DNA from: Thalassotalea_A litorea
Lineage (GTDB): Bacteria > Pseudomonadota > Gammaproteobacteria > Enterobacterales > Alteromonadaceae
NCBI RefSeq assembly: GCF_043642205.1
Contig: NZ_JBHZSG010000009.1
Coordinates: forward strand, 1-64,000
Reading direction: 5' to 3'
Length of the DNA stretch: 64,000 bases
Shown here: piece by piece, positions 18,241-27,249 of the stretch
Position numbering within the stretch: position 1 is the first letter of the stretch
How the letters are laid out: each line of letters begins with the position of its first letter
Notes under the pieces: generated by a model
The model's input: only the letters and a program-made list of their open reading frames with translations
The model's database searches: none
Told to the model about the DNA's origin: nothing
Made by a program: the position numbers and the translations under genes

Positions 18241-19340
18241 GGTGTCTGACCTCGTAATGTAAGTTTTTTACTGATGTAATCTTCACGGTTCGTATAACCA
18301 CCGGCGAGATGGCGAAATCCGCTGAACGCGGTTCTTGCATGCAAAGTACGCCAATTGTCAAACCACACCGCTTTACCGGGCTGTAGCTGAAATTGAATTT
18401 GCAGCGCCGGATCATTGACTAATTGTTGGTATTTACCATAGGCATGATAAAACGCTTTTTCATCTTCAGCCGTTAATTTAAACGGACTGCGATCAAAATT
18501 GTTAAAACAGATCTGCTCAAAATGGCCGTTCTTATCTTGACGTACCACCGCATGTTCGCCCCTTAATTGAATACCGGGCTCGATATAATGGGCCGGTACT
18601 CTAATGCGAGTGAGCGTTTGGTAGGCTTGTGGGTCTTGTTCTTTAATGAGTTGTGCGACCTTAAAACCATCAACAAATTGATTGAACGCGCCTTCACCTT
18701 CAAAGGCAAGACAATGCAATAATTGCAACCCTGGTGGGTCAATTGTGTAAGTGCCATCGGTATGCAAACCAATACCAACACTGGTATAAGCACTGTCGCT
18801 GTGGGCCTGATTATTGGAAAAATCCCACAGGCCGCCAAATACCGATTCGCGAATATAACCAATTTTTTCAAGCAGGGCTTTGGTGGCGCTCATATCTGTT
18901 GGTACATAGGAAAATGTGACAATACCAAAACTTTCCATGGCATCGATTACCGGTAAAAACGCGGCGTCACTTTGCGATATCTGATTAAAATCAAAATCCG
19001 GGACACGGTCTTGAAGCTCGTTGCCCCAAAGTTTATAACCAGGCTCTGGCACACATGGATATGCCATGGCATGCAGAAAATCCGCGGTAAATTCGGTTAA
19101 TGTCGCATCGTTTTGCCAGTGAATTTGTAATACCGTACCATCGTTTAATAATTGTTGCTGCGCTAGCTTCGGGACAGGCATGTTAAAGGTGTCCAGATCC
19201 CGCTGCAATGTGCTGGGGTTCAGACTTTTGGCATCGGTACTGTGATCCCGAAGCCAAAACAAGCTGAATTCTGCGGTTTTTTTATCGGAAAACTCAATGG
19301 AAATGCCATCTTCTTGGCACTGGCAAGCGTGAATACGCAT
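18228..19340 (-). CDS. trimethyllysine dioxygenase-like 2-oxoglutarate enzyme
   Basis: Fe(II)/2-oxoglutarate dioxygenase of 370 residues in the gamma-butyrobetaine/trimethyllysine hydroxylase family. The N-terminal part (to about 90) is the small DUF971-like domain with FWLRDHS. The catalytic part shows the iron ligands His193 and Asp195 in GLHTDGTY and His334 in DNWRTLHARTAF, with Arg343 positioned for 2-oxoglutarate. Details resemble trimethyllysine hydroxylase more than butyrobetaine hydroxylase: SDSAYTS before the HxD, PPGLQLLHCLAFEGEG, FNNFDRSPF, and FSGFRHLAGGYTNREDY near the end. It should hydroxylate N6-trimethyllysine at C3. It heads the cluster and overlaps the aldolase gene. I recalled the comparison sequences from memory, so the subfamily needs an alignment. 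Confidence 0.85.
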   Translation of the reverse strand: MRIHACQCQEDGISIEFSDKKTAEFSLFWLRDHSTDAKSLNPSTLQRDLDTFNMPVPKLAQQQLLNDGTVLQIHWQNDATLTEFTADFLHAMAYPCVPEPGYKLWGNELQDRVPDFDFNQISQSDAAFLPVIDAMESFGIVTFSYVPTDMSATKALLEKIGYIRESVFGGLWDFSNNQAHSDSAYTSVGIGLHTDGTYTIDPPGLQLLHCLAFEGEGAFNQFVDGFKVAQLIKEQDPQAYQTLTRIRVPAHYIEPGIQLRGEHAVVRQDKNGHFEQICFNNFDRSPFKLTAEDEKAFYHAYGKYQQLVNDPALQIQFQLQPGKAVWFDNWRTLHARTAFSGFRHLAGGYTNREDYISKKLTLRGQTPWQE

Positions 19341-19754
19341 TATCGTAAAACCTCTGTATGGATGCTTGGTATTGGTTCATTATGGTGCCGAATACCCTAT
19401 GACTGCGAGCTATTCTCTTAACTCACATCGTAATTCCGTCACCCTAACAAATTTAAATTTGAATACCAACGGATTATTGTTATTTATCGGACCCAATTCT
19501 GACTTAGATGATGCAAAAGTAAATCGGTTTACACTCATTTCAATAGCTTTTCATACCTGCCTTTCTAATGAACCTGGCAGCAAAGATAAACTTTAACAAA
19601 AACGAGGTTTTTGGTTGCGGGCATATTGCTTTAAATCTGGGTATGAACACATAGCCTAGTAAGGAGGACGTAAATTTTGCGTAAAGGCATTGGCAATCTT
19701 AAATAAAATCGGTTTATATAATAGTTAAAACAATAAGGAATATAGGGCAGAACG
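19341..19754. other. divergent promoter region, no gene seen
   Basis: A 414-bp stretch between the dioxygenase cluster and the DUF1800 gene. It must carry both promoters. One frame of 76 codons at 19366-19596 has no recognisable motif or ribosome site and is not called. Confidence 0.5.
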
Positions 19755-21122
19755 ATGTCTGAGCAAAATATGAAAACGCATTCGCTTAACCGGGCGTTAA
19801 TTGCAACTAATCGTTTTGGATATGGTGCCAGACAAGGTGAAATGCTAAAAGCTCAGCGGGATGCTAAAGGCTGGGTGATTGGCCAATTGAAAACCGTGGA
19901 GTTTGACCCTTCGTTACCAGGCTCTGATGAGGTGCTTCATGCCTTTTATCAATATCAACAGCAACAACGCAAGAAAAAATCCAACCAAAATATCGACTTT
20001 GGCGACGATGAAATCCCGAAAAATTTTTCCCGGAAAACCTTACAGAACGCTTCCGCCGATGGTTTAATACGTTCTATACAGTCGAGTGATAGTGTCAGTT
20101 GGCGTCTGCTTGATTTCTTCTCCAATCACTTTAGTGTGACAGCCAATAACCGCTTAATGGCTGGCCTTGCCACAACCCTGGAACGTGAGGCCATCGCGCC
20201 TAATTTAATCGGCCGTTTTGAGGATATGTTGCTGGCAATCACAAAACATCCAGCGATGCTGATGTATTTGAATAACGAGCGTTCTTTTGGACCTAATTCT
20301 CTTGCCGCAAAGAAACGAGGCAAGGGGTTAAATGAAAATCTGGCGCGCGAGATCCTTGAACTACATACGCTAGGTGTTGATGGCCCCTATTCGCAGCAAG
20401 ACGTGATTGAGCTCGCTAAGGGGATCTCTGGCTGGAGTGTCAAGCATCCGAAACGGGAAGAGGGCAATGGTTTTGTGTTTCGCAACTATGGCCATGAACC
20501 GGGGAAACGCACGTTATTGGGGCGTTCCTACCGACAAAATGGCATGAGTCAGGGAGAGCAAATGTTACGAGATCTGGCGACTCACCCCGCGACGGCGAAA
20601 CATATCTGCCGAAAATTGGCGTTTCACTTTGTTTCTGAGAATCCGCCAAAATCTCTACTTGATAAAATGCAACAGACCTGGCGTGAAACCGATGGCAATA
20701 TCAAATCGGTTATGACGACATTATTTCGAGCCGATGAATCCTGGATTGCTGAACCGCAAAAATTTAAAACGCCACGGGAATTTGTTATCTCTTCCTATCG
20801 GGCGTTTGGGATTCGGGAAGTGAAACAAAATAGTTTCCGGTATTCGTTGAATAACCTAGGTCAACAACCATTCAATGCAAATTCCCCCGCTGGTTACAGT
20901 GATAAAAATGAAGATTGGCTGGGTCCAAGTGCGTTAATGGCGCGAATTGACTGGTCTGCGATGGTTGGTGGTTATCAAAAGTGGCAAAAAATCGAGAAGA
21001 TTCTGAGCACGTCATTAGGTTCGCAAGTTAGCCAACATACCTATAACAGTGTGATGCGAGCGGAAAGTCGGGAACAATCCATCGCGTTGTTTTTAATGAG
21101 CCCTGAGTTTCAGTGGAGATAA
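19755..21122 (+). CDS. DUF1800 family protein
   Basis: A 455-residue protein of the DUF1800 family. Signature parts are the N-terminal ATNRFGYGARQGE, the central FFSNHFSVTA, and NLAREILELHTLGVDGPYSQQDV, followed by LRDLATHPATAKHICRKLAFHF. The family has no established biochemical role; it almost always pairs with a DUF1501 gene, as here (2 bp downstream). No clear signal peptide is visible. The gene is the first of a two-gene operon and probably forms an exported complex with its partner, which is inference. Confidence 0.88.
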   Translation: MSEQNMKTHSLNRALIATNRFGYGARQGEMLKAQRDAKGWVIGQLKTVEFDPSLPGSDEVLHAFYQYQQQQRKKKSNQNIDFGDDEIPKNFSRKTLQNASADGLIRSIQSSDSVSWRLLDFFSNHFSVTANNRLMAGLATTLEREAIAPNLIGRFEDMLLAITKHPAMLMYLNNERSFGPNSLAAKKRGKGLNENLAREILELHTLGVDGPYSQQDVIELAKGISGWSVKHPKREEGNGFVFRNYGHEPGKRTLLGRSYRQNGMSQGEQMLRDLATHPATAKHICRKLAFHFVSENPPKSLLDKMQQTWRETDGNIKSVMTTLFRADESWIAEPQKFKTPREFVISSYRAFGIREVKQNSFRYSLNNLGQQPFNANSPAGYSDKNEDWLGPSALMARIDWSAMVGGYQKWQKIEKILSTSLGSQVSQHTYNSVMRAESREQSIALFLMSPEFQWR

Positions 21123-21124
21123 CC

Positions 21125-22348
21125 ATGATGCCTAATAACAAGCGTTCGAACGTGAACACCGGTCAGGAAAAAACGCTATCGCGCCGCAAATTCATGCAAA
21201 TGGCGGGAGGTGGCATGGCGCTGTTAACAATTCCTGGAGCTAATATATTCGCACGCGAGGCGACTAGGGTTACGGGTGACGCTAAACAGGCAGGTCGTCC
21301 GAAAATTGTTTGGGTTATGCTTCGTGGTGGGCTGGATTCTATGCATACTATAGTGCCTGAATTCGATCCCCAATATAGAAAATTGCGTCCCAATCTTTCT
21401 GCCAGTTTTCATTCGCCGCTACTGCCGTTGGCACGTGGTTTTAGCCTGCATCCGTCGCTTAGCACTATGCACAAGTGGTATCAGCAAAAATCATTATTAC
21501 CTGTGGTTGCGGTATCGTCAGGGTATCAGGAGCGCTCCCACTTTGACGCTCAGGATTTCCTGGAGAGCGGTCTTGGTAACATTGATCATGATAGTGGTTG
21601 GTTGGCGCGCGCCATTGCCGTGAACAATCAATCTGCCTTGGCAGTTTCAAGAACTGTTCCCATCAGTCTGCGCAGTGCAGCAAATGTTGATACCTGGTTC
21701 CCGTCAAATTTGAAAGATGGAGATCAGTCTTTGTATTCGGCACTACAGGATTTGTACCAGTACCACCCTAGAATGAATGAAAGCTTACAAAGCGGATTAA
21801 AGGTAAAAGGACTTGTGGATGACGATATAGTGACGCGTCGTCAGGGGAATTTTATGCAGCTGTGCAAATCTGCGGGGCAGATAATGGTTGCAGATAAAGG
21901 GCCAGATTGCGTGATGTTGGAGCTAGGCGGCTGGGACACCCACAATAGTCAGGGTAACCGTCTCGACAGGCAATTAAAGCAGTTGGATGATGGGTTGGCG
22001 ACATTGCAATCTTCGTTGGGACAACAATGGCAACAGACCGTGGTGATGATTGCGACAGAATTTGGCCGTACCGCTAAAGAAAATGGCACCGCAGGAACCG
22101 ACCATGGCACCGCGAGTGGGATGTTTATTGCCGGTGGCGCCGTTAAAGGTGGCAGGGTATTAGGCTCCTGGCCGGGATTAAAAACCGAGCAGTTACTGGC
22201 TGGACGGGATTTGATGCCAACATCGAATATGTTTGGTTGGATTGGTAACGTGCTGGCAGAGCACTGGCAATTGTCGGAACAGCAAATTGCACAAATATTT
22301 CCTCATATGAAACCCTATCGGGAGTCTTTGATTCAAAAGCCCGCATGA
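21125..22348 (+). CDS. DUF1501 family Tat-exported protein
   Basis: DUF1501 protein of about 407 residues, in the alkaline-phosphatase/sulfatase-like fold. The twin-arginine signal SRRKFMQMAGGGMALLTIPG sends it through Tat. Conserved stretches are VMLRGGLDSMHTIVPEFD, RSHFDAQDFLESG, LGGWDTHNSQG, ATEFGRTAKENGTAGTDHG and GGRVLGSWPG. GGAGA lies 6 bp before the ATG at 21125, so I start it there and not at the upstream in-frame ATG inside the DUF1800 gene. Function unknown; metal-binding Asp and His residues are retained. Confidence 0.88.
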   Translation: MMPNNKRSNVNTGQEKTLSRRKFMQMAGGGMALLTIPGANIFAREATRVTGDAKQAGRPKIVWVMLRGGLDSMHTIVPEFDPQYRKLRPNLSASFHSPLLPLARGFSLHPSLSTMHKWYQQKSLLPVVAVSSGYQERSHFDAQDFLESGLGNIDHDSGWLARAIAVNNQSALAVSRTVPISLRSAANVDTWFPSNLKDGDQSLYSALQDLYQYHPRMNESLQSGLKVKGLVDDDIVTRRQGNFMQLCKSAGQIMVADKGPDCVMLELGGWDTHNSQGNRLDRQLKQLDDGLATLQSSLGQQWQQTVVMIATEFGRTAKENGTAGTDHGTASGMFIAGGAVKGGRVLGSWPGLKTEQLLAGRDLMPTSNMFGWIGNVLAEHWQLSEQQIAQIFPHMKPYRESLIQKPA

Positions 22349-22446
22349 CAAGGGCATGTTAAGACAAATCTTTTAAAGCAGGTTTAATCAAACTCGGTTT
22401 GCAGGCGAGTTAAAAACAAGCAATACAAAGGAATATGTTGATCGTT

Positions 22447-22457
22447 AATTGTTAACA
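22447..22457. promoter_or_regulatory. AATTGTTAACA motif before the first GH50 gene
   Basis: The 11 bases AATTGTTAACA, part of a near-palindrome TTGTTAACAA, lie 40 bp before the first GH50 gene. The identical 11-mer appears at 28351-28361 before the TonB receptor gene. A shared operator is possible, but AT-rich words recur by chance. Confidence 0.25.
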
Positions 22458-22497
22458 ATGTAAGTTGGTTTTATGAACAGATTATGGATTAAATGTC

Positions 22498-24828
22498 ATG
22501 AACCAAAACAAAACCAAACGTTTATCGATAAAGTCGGTGGTAATTGCAGGCTTAATTACATGCCTGAGTAGCTGTAGCGATAGTGACAGCAATAGCATGC
22601 CGCCTTTGGCAGATAAGAACGCGGATGTGTTTTTACAAGAACAAGTGTTGCTCGATTTACTCGGACCCGATGACGCCGGAAACGTTCCCGATATCAGCGC
22701 TGAAACCGCTAAAATCAGCCAACAGCAAAACCAACTCGAGATAGAATTTAAAGCGTCAGAGCATATATCTGCTGTCACGTTAACCCCCCAATCTCCCTGG
22801 CAATTGTCGGTGTTACCAGCGCACAATCTTGCCTTTGATGTCACCAATACAGGTACCGAGTCCATTCACTTTTACCTTGAAATCGCTAATCCAGACGAAG
22901 ATGTCCAAAAACGTTCAATTAGCATTCCAGTGGGCTTTTCGGGAACCGTGTATTTTCCATTGTCTGGCAAAGAGGCACTTACGGATACGGGAATGTGGGG
23001 AGACGCACCACCCTGGAAAACCGAGGACCAACTGATGATTTGGCGCTCCTGGCGCGCGAGTCAGGTTGATATGTCTTCGTTGGCGCAACTTCGGTTCTTT
23101 ACTATTGGTTTGCTGAATGACCAATCTTTAACGTTATCGAATATCCGCATTCGAGAAAATCCAGAAAGTGATCCTGACTGGATGAAACACGTTGTTGATG
23201 AATATGGTCAAAATACCAAGGTGCAAACCTCACTTCACGTAACCGACGATGCGGAACTGGTTGCTCAGGCCAAACAACAAATCGAGGATTTCAGAAACAA
23301 TGCCTATGCCGAACAACGATCAAAGTTTGGTGGGTTCAGTCAGGGTCCAAAACTTGAAGGTACCGGATATTTTCGGGTAGCAAAGCACGACGGTAAGTGG
23401 TGGATGGTAGATCCGGAAGGTTATCTGTTCTTTTCCCATGGGCCGGCTAATGTGCGGATGGCCAATTTGTCGACATTAACCGGAGTGGATTATAAAGATG
23501 ACAGTATTCGCTATCGTAGCCCAGATGAAGTGACCCCGGAGGATTCCATCGGTATCGTCAATATTCCCGAACAAACGCAACAGACCAGCTTTGTTACGTT
23601 GCCGCTTAGACACCAGATGTTCCGTTGGCTGCCGAGTTATGATCAGTCGCTGGCCAAGCACTACAGTTATCGTCGTAGCACCCATAAAGGTCCTATTGCT
23701 CATGGCGAAACGTTTAATTTTTATCGCGCCAATTTAGAACGAAAATATGGCGATGACTTTATGCAAAGCTGGTATGAAACTACGATGAAACGCATGAAAC
23801 ACTGGGGGTTTACCTCGTTTGGTAATTGGGTAGATCCACAATTTTATCGTGCACAACAGGTACCTTACTTTGCCAATGGTTGGATAATCGGCGATTTTCA
23901 GACGCTCTCAGGAAAAGTGAATCATTGGGGCAAGATGCCAGACCCATTCGACCCCGTGTTTGCACAACGCGCAAAAATCACCATTGAGCGGATCTCTGAA
24001 CAGGTGAAAAATTCGCCCTGGTGCGCAGGTATTTTTATTGATAATGAAAAAAGCTGGGGAGAACGACAGGGCAGTGTCGAAGCCAGATATGGCGTGATCC
24101 TGGATGCCTTGTCCAAGGACGCTCTATCTAGCCCGGCGAAAGCGGCATTTATGGTGCAGTTGCAGCAGCAATATTCCACCATTGTTCAGTTAAATCAGGC
24201 GTGGAATACCCAGTTTACTAGTTGGCAGCAACTCGCCTCAGGTGCAACTTTTGACGACTATACACAAGCGCACGTTGATGATTTATCCGCATTATTAACC
24301 CGGTTAGGCGAACAATATTTTATTGTGGTGCACAACACACTGGAACAGGTTATGCCGAATCACCTTTATATGGGGGCTCGCATGGCAAACTGGGGCATGC
24401 CTGATGAAATTATTAAAGCATCGGTGACATACTCAGATGTACTTAGCTTTAATATTTATGAGGATGGGGTTCAGGAACATCATTGGAAATTTTTAGAGTC
24501 CGTTGATCTGCCGGTTGTTATCGGTGAATTCCATATCGGTACGGCCACCGATTCGGGTTTGTATAACCCGGGCATTGTCCATGCCAGCGACCAACAAGAT
24601 CGCGCCCGCAAATACAAAGCGTATATGCAGAGCGTTATTGAAAAGCCGTATATGGTGGGGGCGCATTGGTTTCAATACGTTGATGAACCCATTACCGGTC
24701 GCGCTTTTGATGGTGAAAATGCCAATATTGGCCTGGTTAACGTTACGGATACCCCTTATCCAGAGTTGATTGAAGCCGTACAACAGGTAACTGCATCTAT
24801 GTATCAAAAACGTTTAGGTACCCAGTAA
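22498..24828 (+). CDS. GH50-family lipoprotein (beta-agarase type), first copy
   Basis: Predicted outer-membrane or periplasmic lipoprotein glycosidase of 776 residues; the signal ends LSSC (Cys at about 26). Residues about 40-230 form a beta-rich CBM-like region, followed by GYFRVAKHDGKWWMVDPEGYLFFSHG and the TIM-barrel. The expected catalytic pair is Glu517 in IDNEKSWG and Glu677 in VIGEFHIG, 160 residues apart, the same spacing I recall for Saccharophagus Aga50D. WFQYVDEPITGRAFDGENANIGLVNVTD near the end is also typical. GH50 enzymes release neoagarobiose or neoagarotetraose from agarose. No GH117, GH86 or anhydrogalactose genes are nearby, so another galactan may be the target. Confidence 0.88.
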   Translation: MNQNKTKRLSIKSVVIAGLITCLSSCSDSDSNSMPPLADKNADVFLQEQVLLDLLGPDDAGNVPDISAETAKISQQQNQLEIEFKASEHISAVTLTPQSPWQLSVLPAHNLAFDVTNTGTESIHFYLEIANPDEDVQKRSISIPVGFSGTVYFPLSGKEALTDTGMWGDAPPWKTEDQLMIWRSWRASQVDMSSLAQLRFFTIGLLNDQSLTLSNIRIRENPESDPDWMKHVVDEYGQNTKVQTSLHVTDDAELVAQAKQQIEDFRNNAYAEQRSKFGGFSQGPKLEGTGYFRVAKHDGKWWMVDPEGYLFFSHGPANVRMANLSTLTGVDYKDDSIRYRSPDEVTPEDSIGIVNIPEQTQQTSFVTLPLRHQMFRWLPSYDQSLAKHYSYRRSTHKGPIAHGETFNFYRANLERKYGDDFMQSWYETTMKRMKHWGFTSFGNWVDPQFYRAQQVPYFANGWIIGDFQTLSGKVNHWGKMPDPFDPVFAQRAKITIERISEQVKNSPWCAGIFIDNEKSWGERQGSVEARYGVILDALSKDALSSPAKAAFMVQLQQQYSTIVQLNQAWNTQFTSWQQLASGATFDDYTQAHVDDLSALLTRLGEQYFIVVHNTLEQVMPNHLYMGARMANWGMPDEIIKASVTYSDVLSFNIYEDGVQEHHWKFLESVDLPVVIGEFHIGTATDSGLYNPGIVHASDQQDRARKYKAYMQSVIEKPYMVGAHWFQYVDEPITGRAFDGENANIGLVNVTDTPYPELIEAVQQVTASMYQKRLGTQ

Positions 24829-24833
24829 TCGGC

Positions 24834-24859
24834 AGAGGTTGATTTTTAAATCAACCTCT
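24834..24859 (+). terminator. hairpin between the two GH50 genes
   Basis: A perfect 12-bp stem (AGAGGTTGATTT and complement) with a two-base centre is followed by TCTTCTT rather than a clean U-run. It may be a weak terminator or an mRNA-processing hairpin that sets different levels of the two enzymes. Confidence 0.5.
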
Positions 24860-24924
24860 TCTTCTTGGAGTAACATTAATTAACAAGTCCTTATGAAGCT
24901 AAGGCAAGCAAGGAAAAAACTGCC

Positions 24925-27249
24925 ATGAGCAACCTTTCTACATTGCAGATGTTATTCACGACAGGCGTATTGACGACAAGCTTATTGTTTGCGGGCTGTC
25001 ATCAACCTTCTGCGCCCGACATAGTGTCCGAAACCAAAGAGATTCGTAGCAAATTATTATTGAATTTTGATGATGAAGCCACGCTGCATCAGGTAAACGT
25101 ACATAATGCCAATAAATCTTTGCTTGCATCAGAGCACGGACAGGCGGTGAAAATTGAGTTTGCCAGCGCTTCTAACCATGAATCGGTTGTTGAATTCGTG
25201 CCTGATGAACACTGGGATTGGAGCAATCAGGGCAATTTTGGTATTGCTCTGAATATTGAAAATCCAGAGTTGTCGTCGGTACATTTGTATGTGTCGGTTA
25301 AAGATAGTCACGGGGTAGCGCATAACCGTAGCGTAGCGATACCGGCGCAATCATCTCAACGTTATCTCATCGAATTATCGGGGCCGGATTTGGAGATTGA
25401 AACCGGCATTCGCTCAAATCCATTTAGTTGGAAAGATAACTATCAGCCGATTATCTGGCGGTATGGCAATAAACATATCGATCTAAGCAAGGTGGCGAGT
25501 CTTGGGTTTAAAGTCACTGGGGTGGCGGAAAACAAAACACTTATCTTTGATGATATTACCTTGGTTCAACCAAACGCTATGGATGAAAACTACCTAATCG
25601 GGTTAGTGGATAAATTTGGTCAGAATGCTAAGCAGGAATTTACCAATAAAGTGCATAGCGTTGACCAATTGGTAGCGATTGCTGAGCAGGAACAAAGTTC
25701 GCTGGCATCGAATGACATTGCGGATCGCAGTAAGTTTAATGGTTGGAAACTGGGACCAAAATTACAGGCAAGCGGTTACTATCGAGTGGAAAAATATCAG
25801 GGCAAATGGTCATTGGTAGATCCTGAAGGCTATTTGTTTTTTTCTAATGGCATTGCCAATGTGCGGATGGCGAACACGTCTACCATAACCGGCTACGACT
25901 TTGACGCAACGTATATCAAGCAGCGCCAGCCAGGGGATCTCACCCCAGAAGATTCTATTGGTTTGAACCGTGCCCCAAAAGATGCCTGGCCTAGCCGTTA
26001 TGAAACGTCAAAAATGCGTAGCCAGATGTTTACCTGGTTACCCGAATATGAATCGCCAATGGGACAACATTTTGGCTATCGCCGCGAGGTTCATACCGGT
26101 GCCATCGACAAAGGCGAAACCTATAGTTTTTATCAGGCAAATTTAGCCCGAAAATATCAAACCAATAATATTCAACTCGCTGAACAGAAATGGCGAGACA
26201 CGACCATTAAACGCATGCAATCCTGGGGCTTTACTTCATTTGGTAACTGGATTGATCCCAGTTTTTACTCGATGCAGCAATATCCCTATTTCGCTAATGG
26301 CTGGATTATTGGTGATTTTAAAACGGTCAGTAGTGGCAATGACTATTGGTCGCCTTTGCCGGATCCTTTCGATCCGGTTTTTAAAGAACGAGCCATGGTT
26401 ACCGTGCAGCAGGTGGCCGATGAAGTAAATGACAGCCCTTGGTGTGTCGGTGTTTTTATTGATAATGAAAAAAGCTGGGGACAAATGGGCAAATATAAAA
26501 GCCAATTTGCGATTCCAATAAATGCACTCAGGCTGGATCGGAAAAGTAGCCCGACCAAAGCCCATTTTAGTGCATTAATGCAACAAAAATATTCGACCAT
26601 AGAGGCTTTCAACCAGGCCTGGGAAATCAACTTGGATTCCTGGGATAGCTTTGCTTCGGGTTTTGAATTAAGGGAATTCAATGAGAGCGTGGTCGCCGAC
26701 TTGTCTACCATGCTTTATGAATTTGGCTTGCAGTATTTTACCGTGGTTAATCAAGCCATGGAAACCTTTATGCCGAATCATCTATATATGGGTGTTCGGT
26801 TTGCAGATTGGGGCATGACACCGGAATTAAGAAAAGCGGCGTCGGAAGTCGTAGATGTGGTTAGCTACAACTATTACAAGGAAGTCATTAATGATGATTT
26901 TTGGCGCTTTCTCGATGAAATAGACAAACCCGCGATCATCGGTGAATTTCATAATGGCGCCCTGGATTCTGGGTTACTCAACCCTGGTCTAATCCATGCA
27001 GCCAGCCAACAAGACCGAGGCAAGAAATACGCGGAATATGTTAACAGTGCGATTGATAATCCGTATTTTGTTGGCACTCATTGGTTTCAATATATAGATT
27101 CGCCATTAACTGGCAGAGCGTTAGATGGCGAGAACTACAACGTAGGCTTTGTTTCCGTTACCGATATTCCCTATACGCCGCTGGTAGATGCGGCGCGTCA
27201 GGTAAATCGTAATTTGTACCAGCGCAGGTATGGTCACAATGAGCCATAA
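24925..27249 (+). CDS. GH50-family lipoprotein (beta-agarase type), second copy
   Basis: Paralogue of the upstream gene, 774 residues, again with a lipoprotein signal (LLFAGC, Cys at about 25). Family blocks: GYYRVEKYQGKWSLVDPEGY, MQSWGFTSFGNWIDPSFY, PYFANGWIIGDFKTVSSG, Glu515 in IDNEKSWG, Glu674 in IIGEFHNG, and HWFQYIDSPLTGRALDGENYN. The two proteins are alike throughout but clearly diverged, especially in the N-terminal beta domain, so they probably differ in substrate detail or product length. The gene lies 96 bp downstream of its paralogue and overlaps the following lactonase gene. Confidence 0.88.
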   Translation: MSNLSTLQMLFTTGVLTTSLLFAGCHQPSAPDIVSETKEIRSKLLLNFDDEATLHQVNVHNANKSLLASEHGQAVKIEFASASNHESVVEFVPDEHWDWSNQGNFGIALNIENPELSSVHLYVSVKDSHGVAHNRSVAIPAQSSQRYLIELSGPDLEIETGIRSNPFSWKDNYQPIIWRYGNKHIDLSKVASLGFKVTGVAENKTLIFDDITLVQPNAMDENYLIGLVDKFGQNAKQEFTNKVHSVDQLVAIAEQEQSSLASNDIADRSKFNGWKLGPKLQASGYYRVEKYQGKWSLVDPEGYLFFSNGIANVRMANTSTITGYDFDATYIKQRQPGDLTPEDSIGLNRAPKDAWPSRYETSKMRSQMFTWLPEYESPMGQHFGYRREVHTGAIDKGETYSFYQANLARKYQTNNIQLAEQKWRDTTIKRMQSWGFTSFGNWIDPSFYSMQQYPYFANGWIIGDFKTVSSGNDYWSPLPDPFDPVFKERAMVTVQQVADEVNDSPWCVGVFIDNEKSWGQMGKYKSQFAIPINALRLDRKSSPTKAHFSALMQQKYSTIEAFNQAWEINLDSWDSFASGFELREFNESVVADLSTMLYEFGLQYFTVVNQAMETFMPNHLYMGVRFADWGMTPELRKAASEVVDVVSYNYYKEVINDDFWRFLDEIDKPAIIGEFHNGALDSGLLNPGLIHAASQQDRGKKYAEYVNSAIDNPYFVGTHWFQYIDSPLTGRALDGENYNVGFVSVTDIPYTPLVDAARQVNRNLYQRRYGHNEP

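Noticed and set aside
18228..19340. Reading the dioxygenase as gamma-butyrobetaine hydroxylase
   Set aside because: The family is shared, but the motifs around the HxD and the C-terminal block look more like trimethyllysine hydroxylase, and the aldolase and dehydrogenase neighbours need the TML reaction. Kept as the main alternative.
19366..19596. A 76-codon frame between the dioxygenase and DUF1800 genes
   Set aside because: No ribosome site or recognisable motif, and it occupies the divergent promoter region.
27230..27238. ATG at 27230 as the start of the lactonase gene
   Set aside because: Possible, but the ATG at 27239 has the better-spaced ribosome site; the choice changes only three residues.
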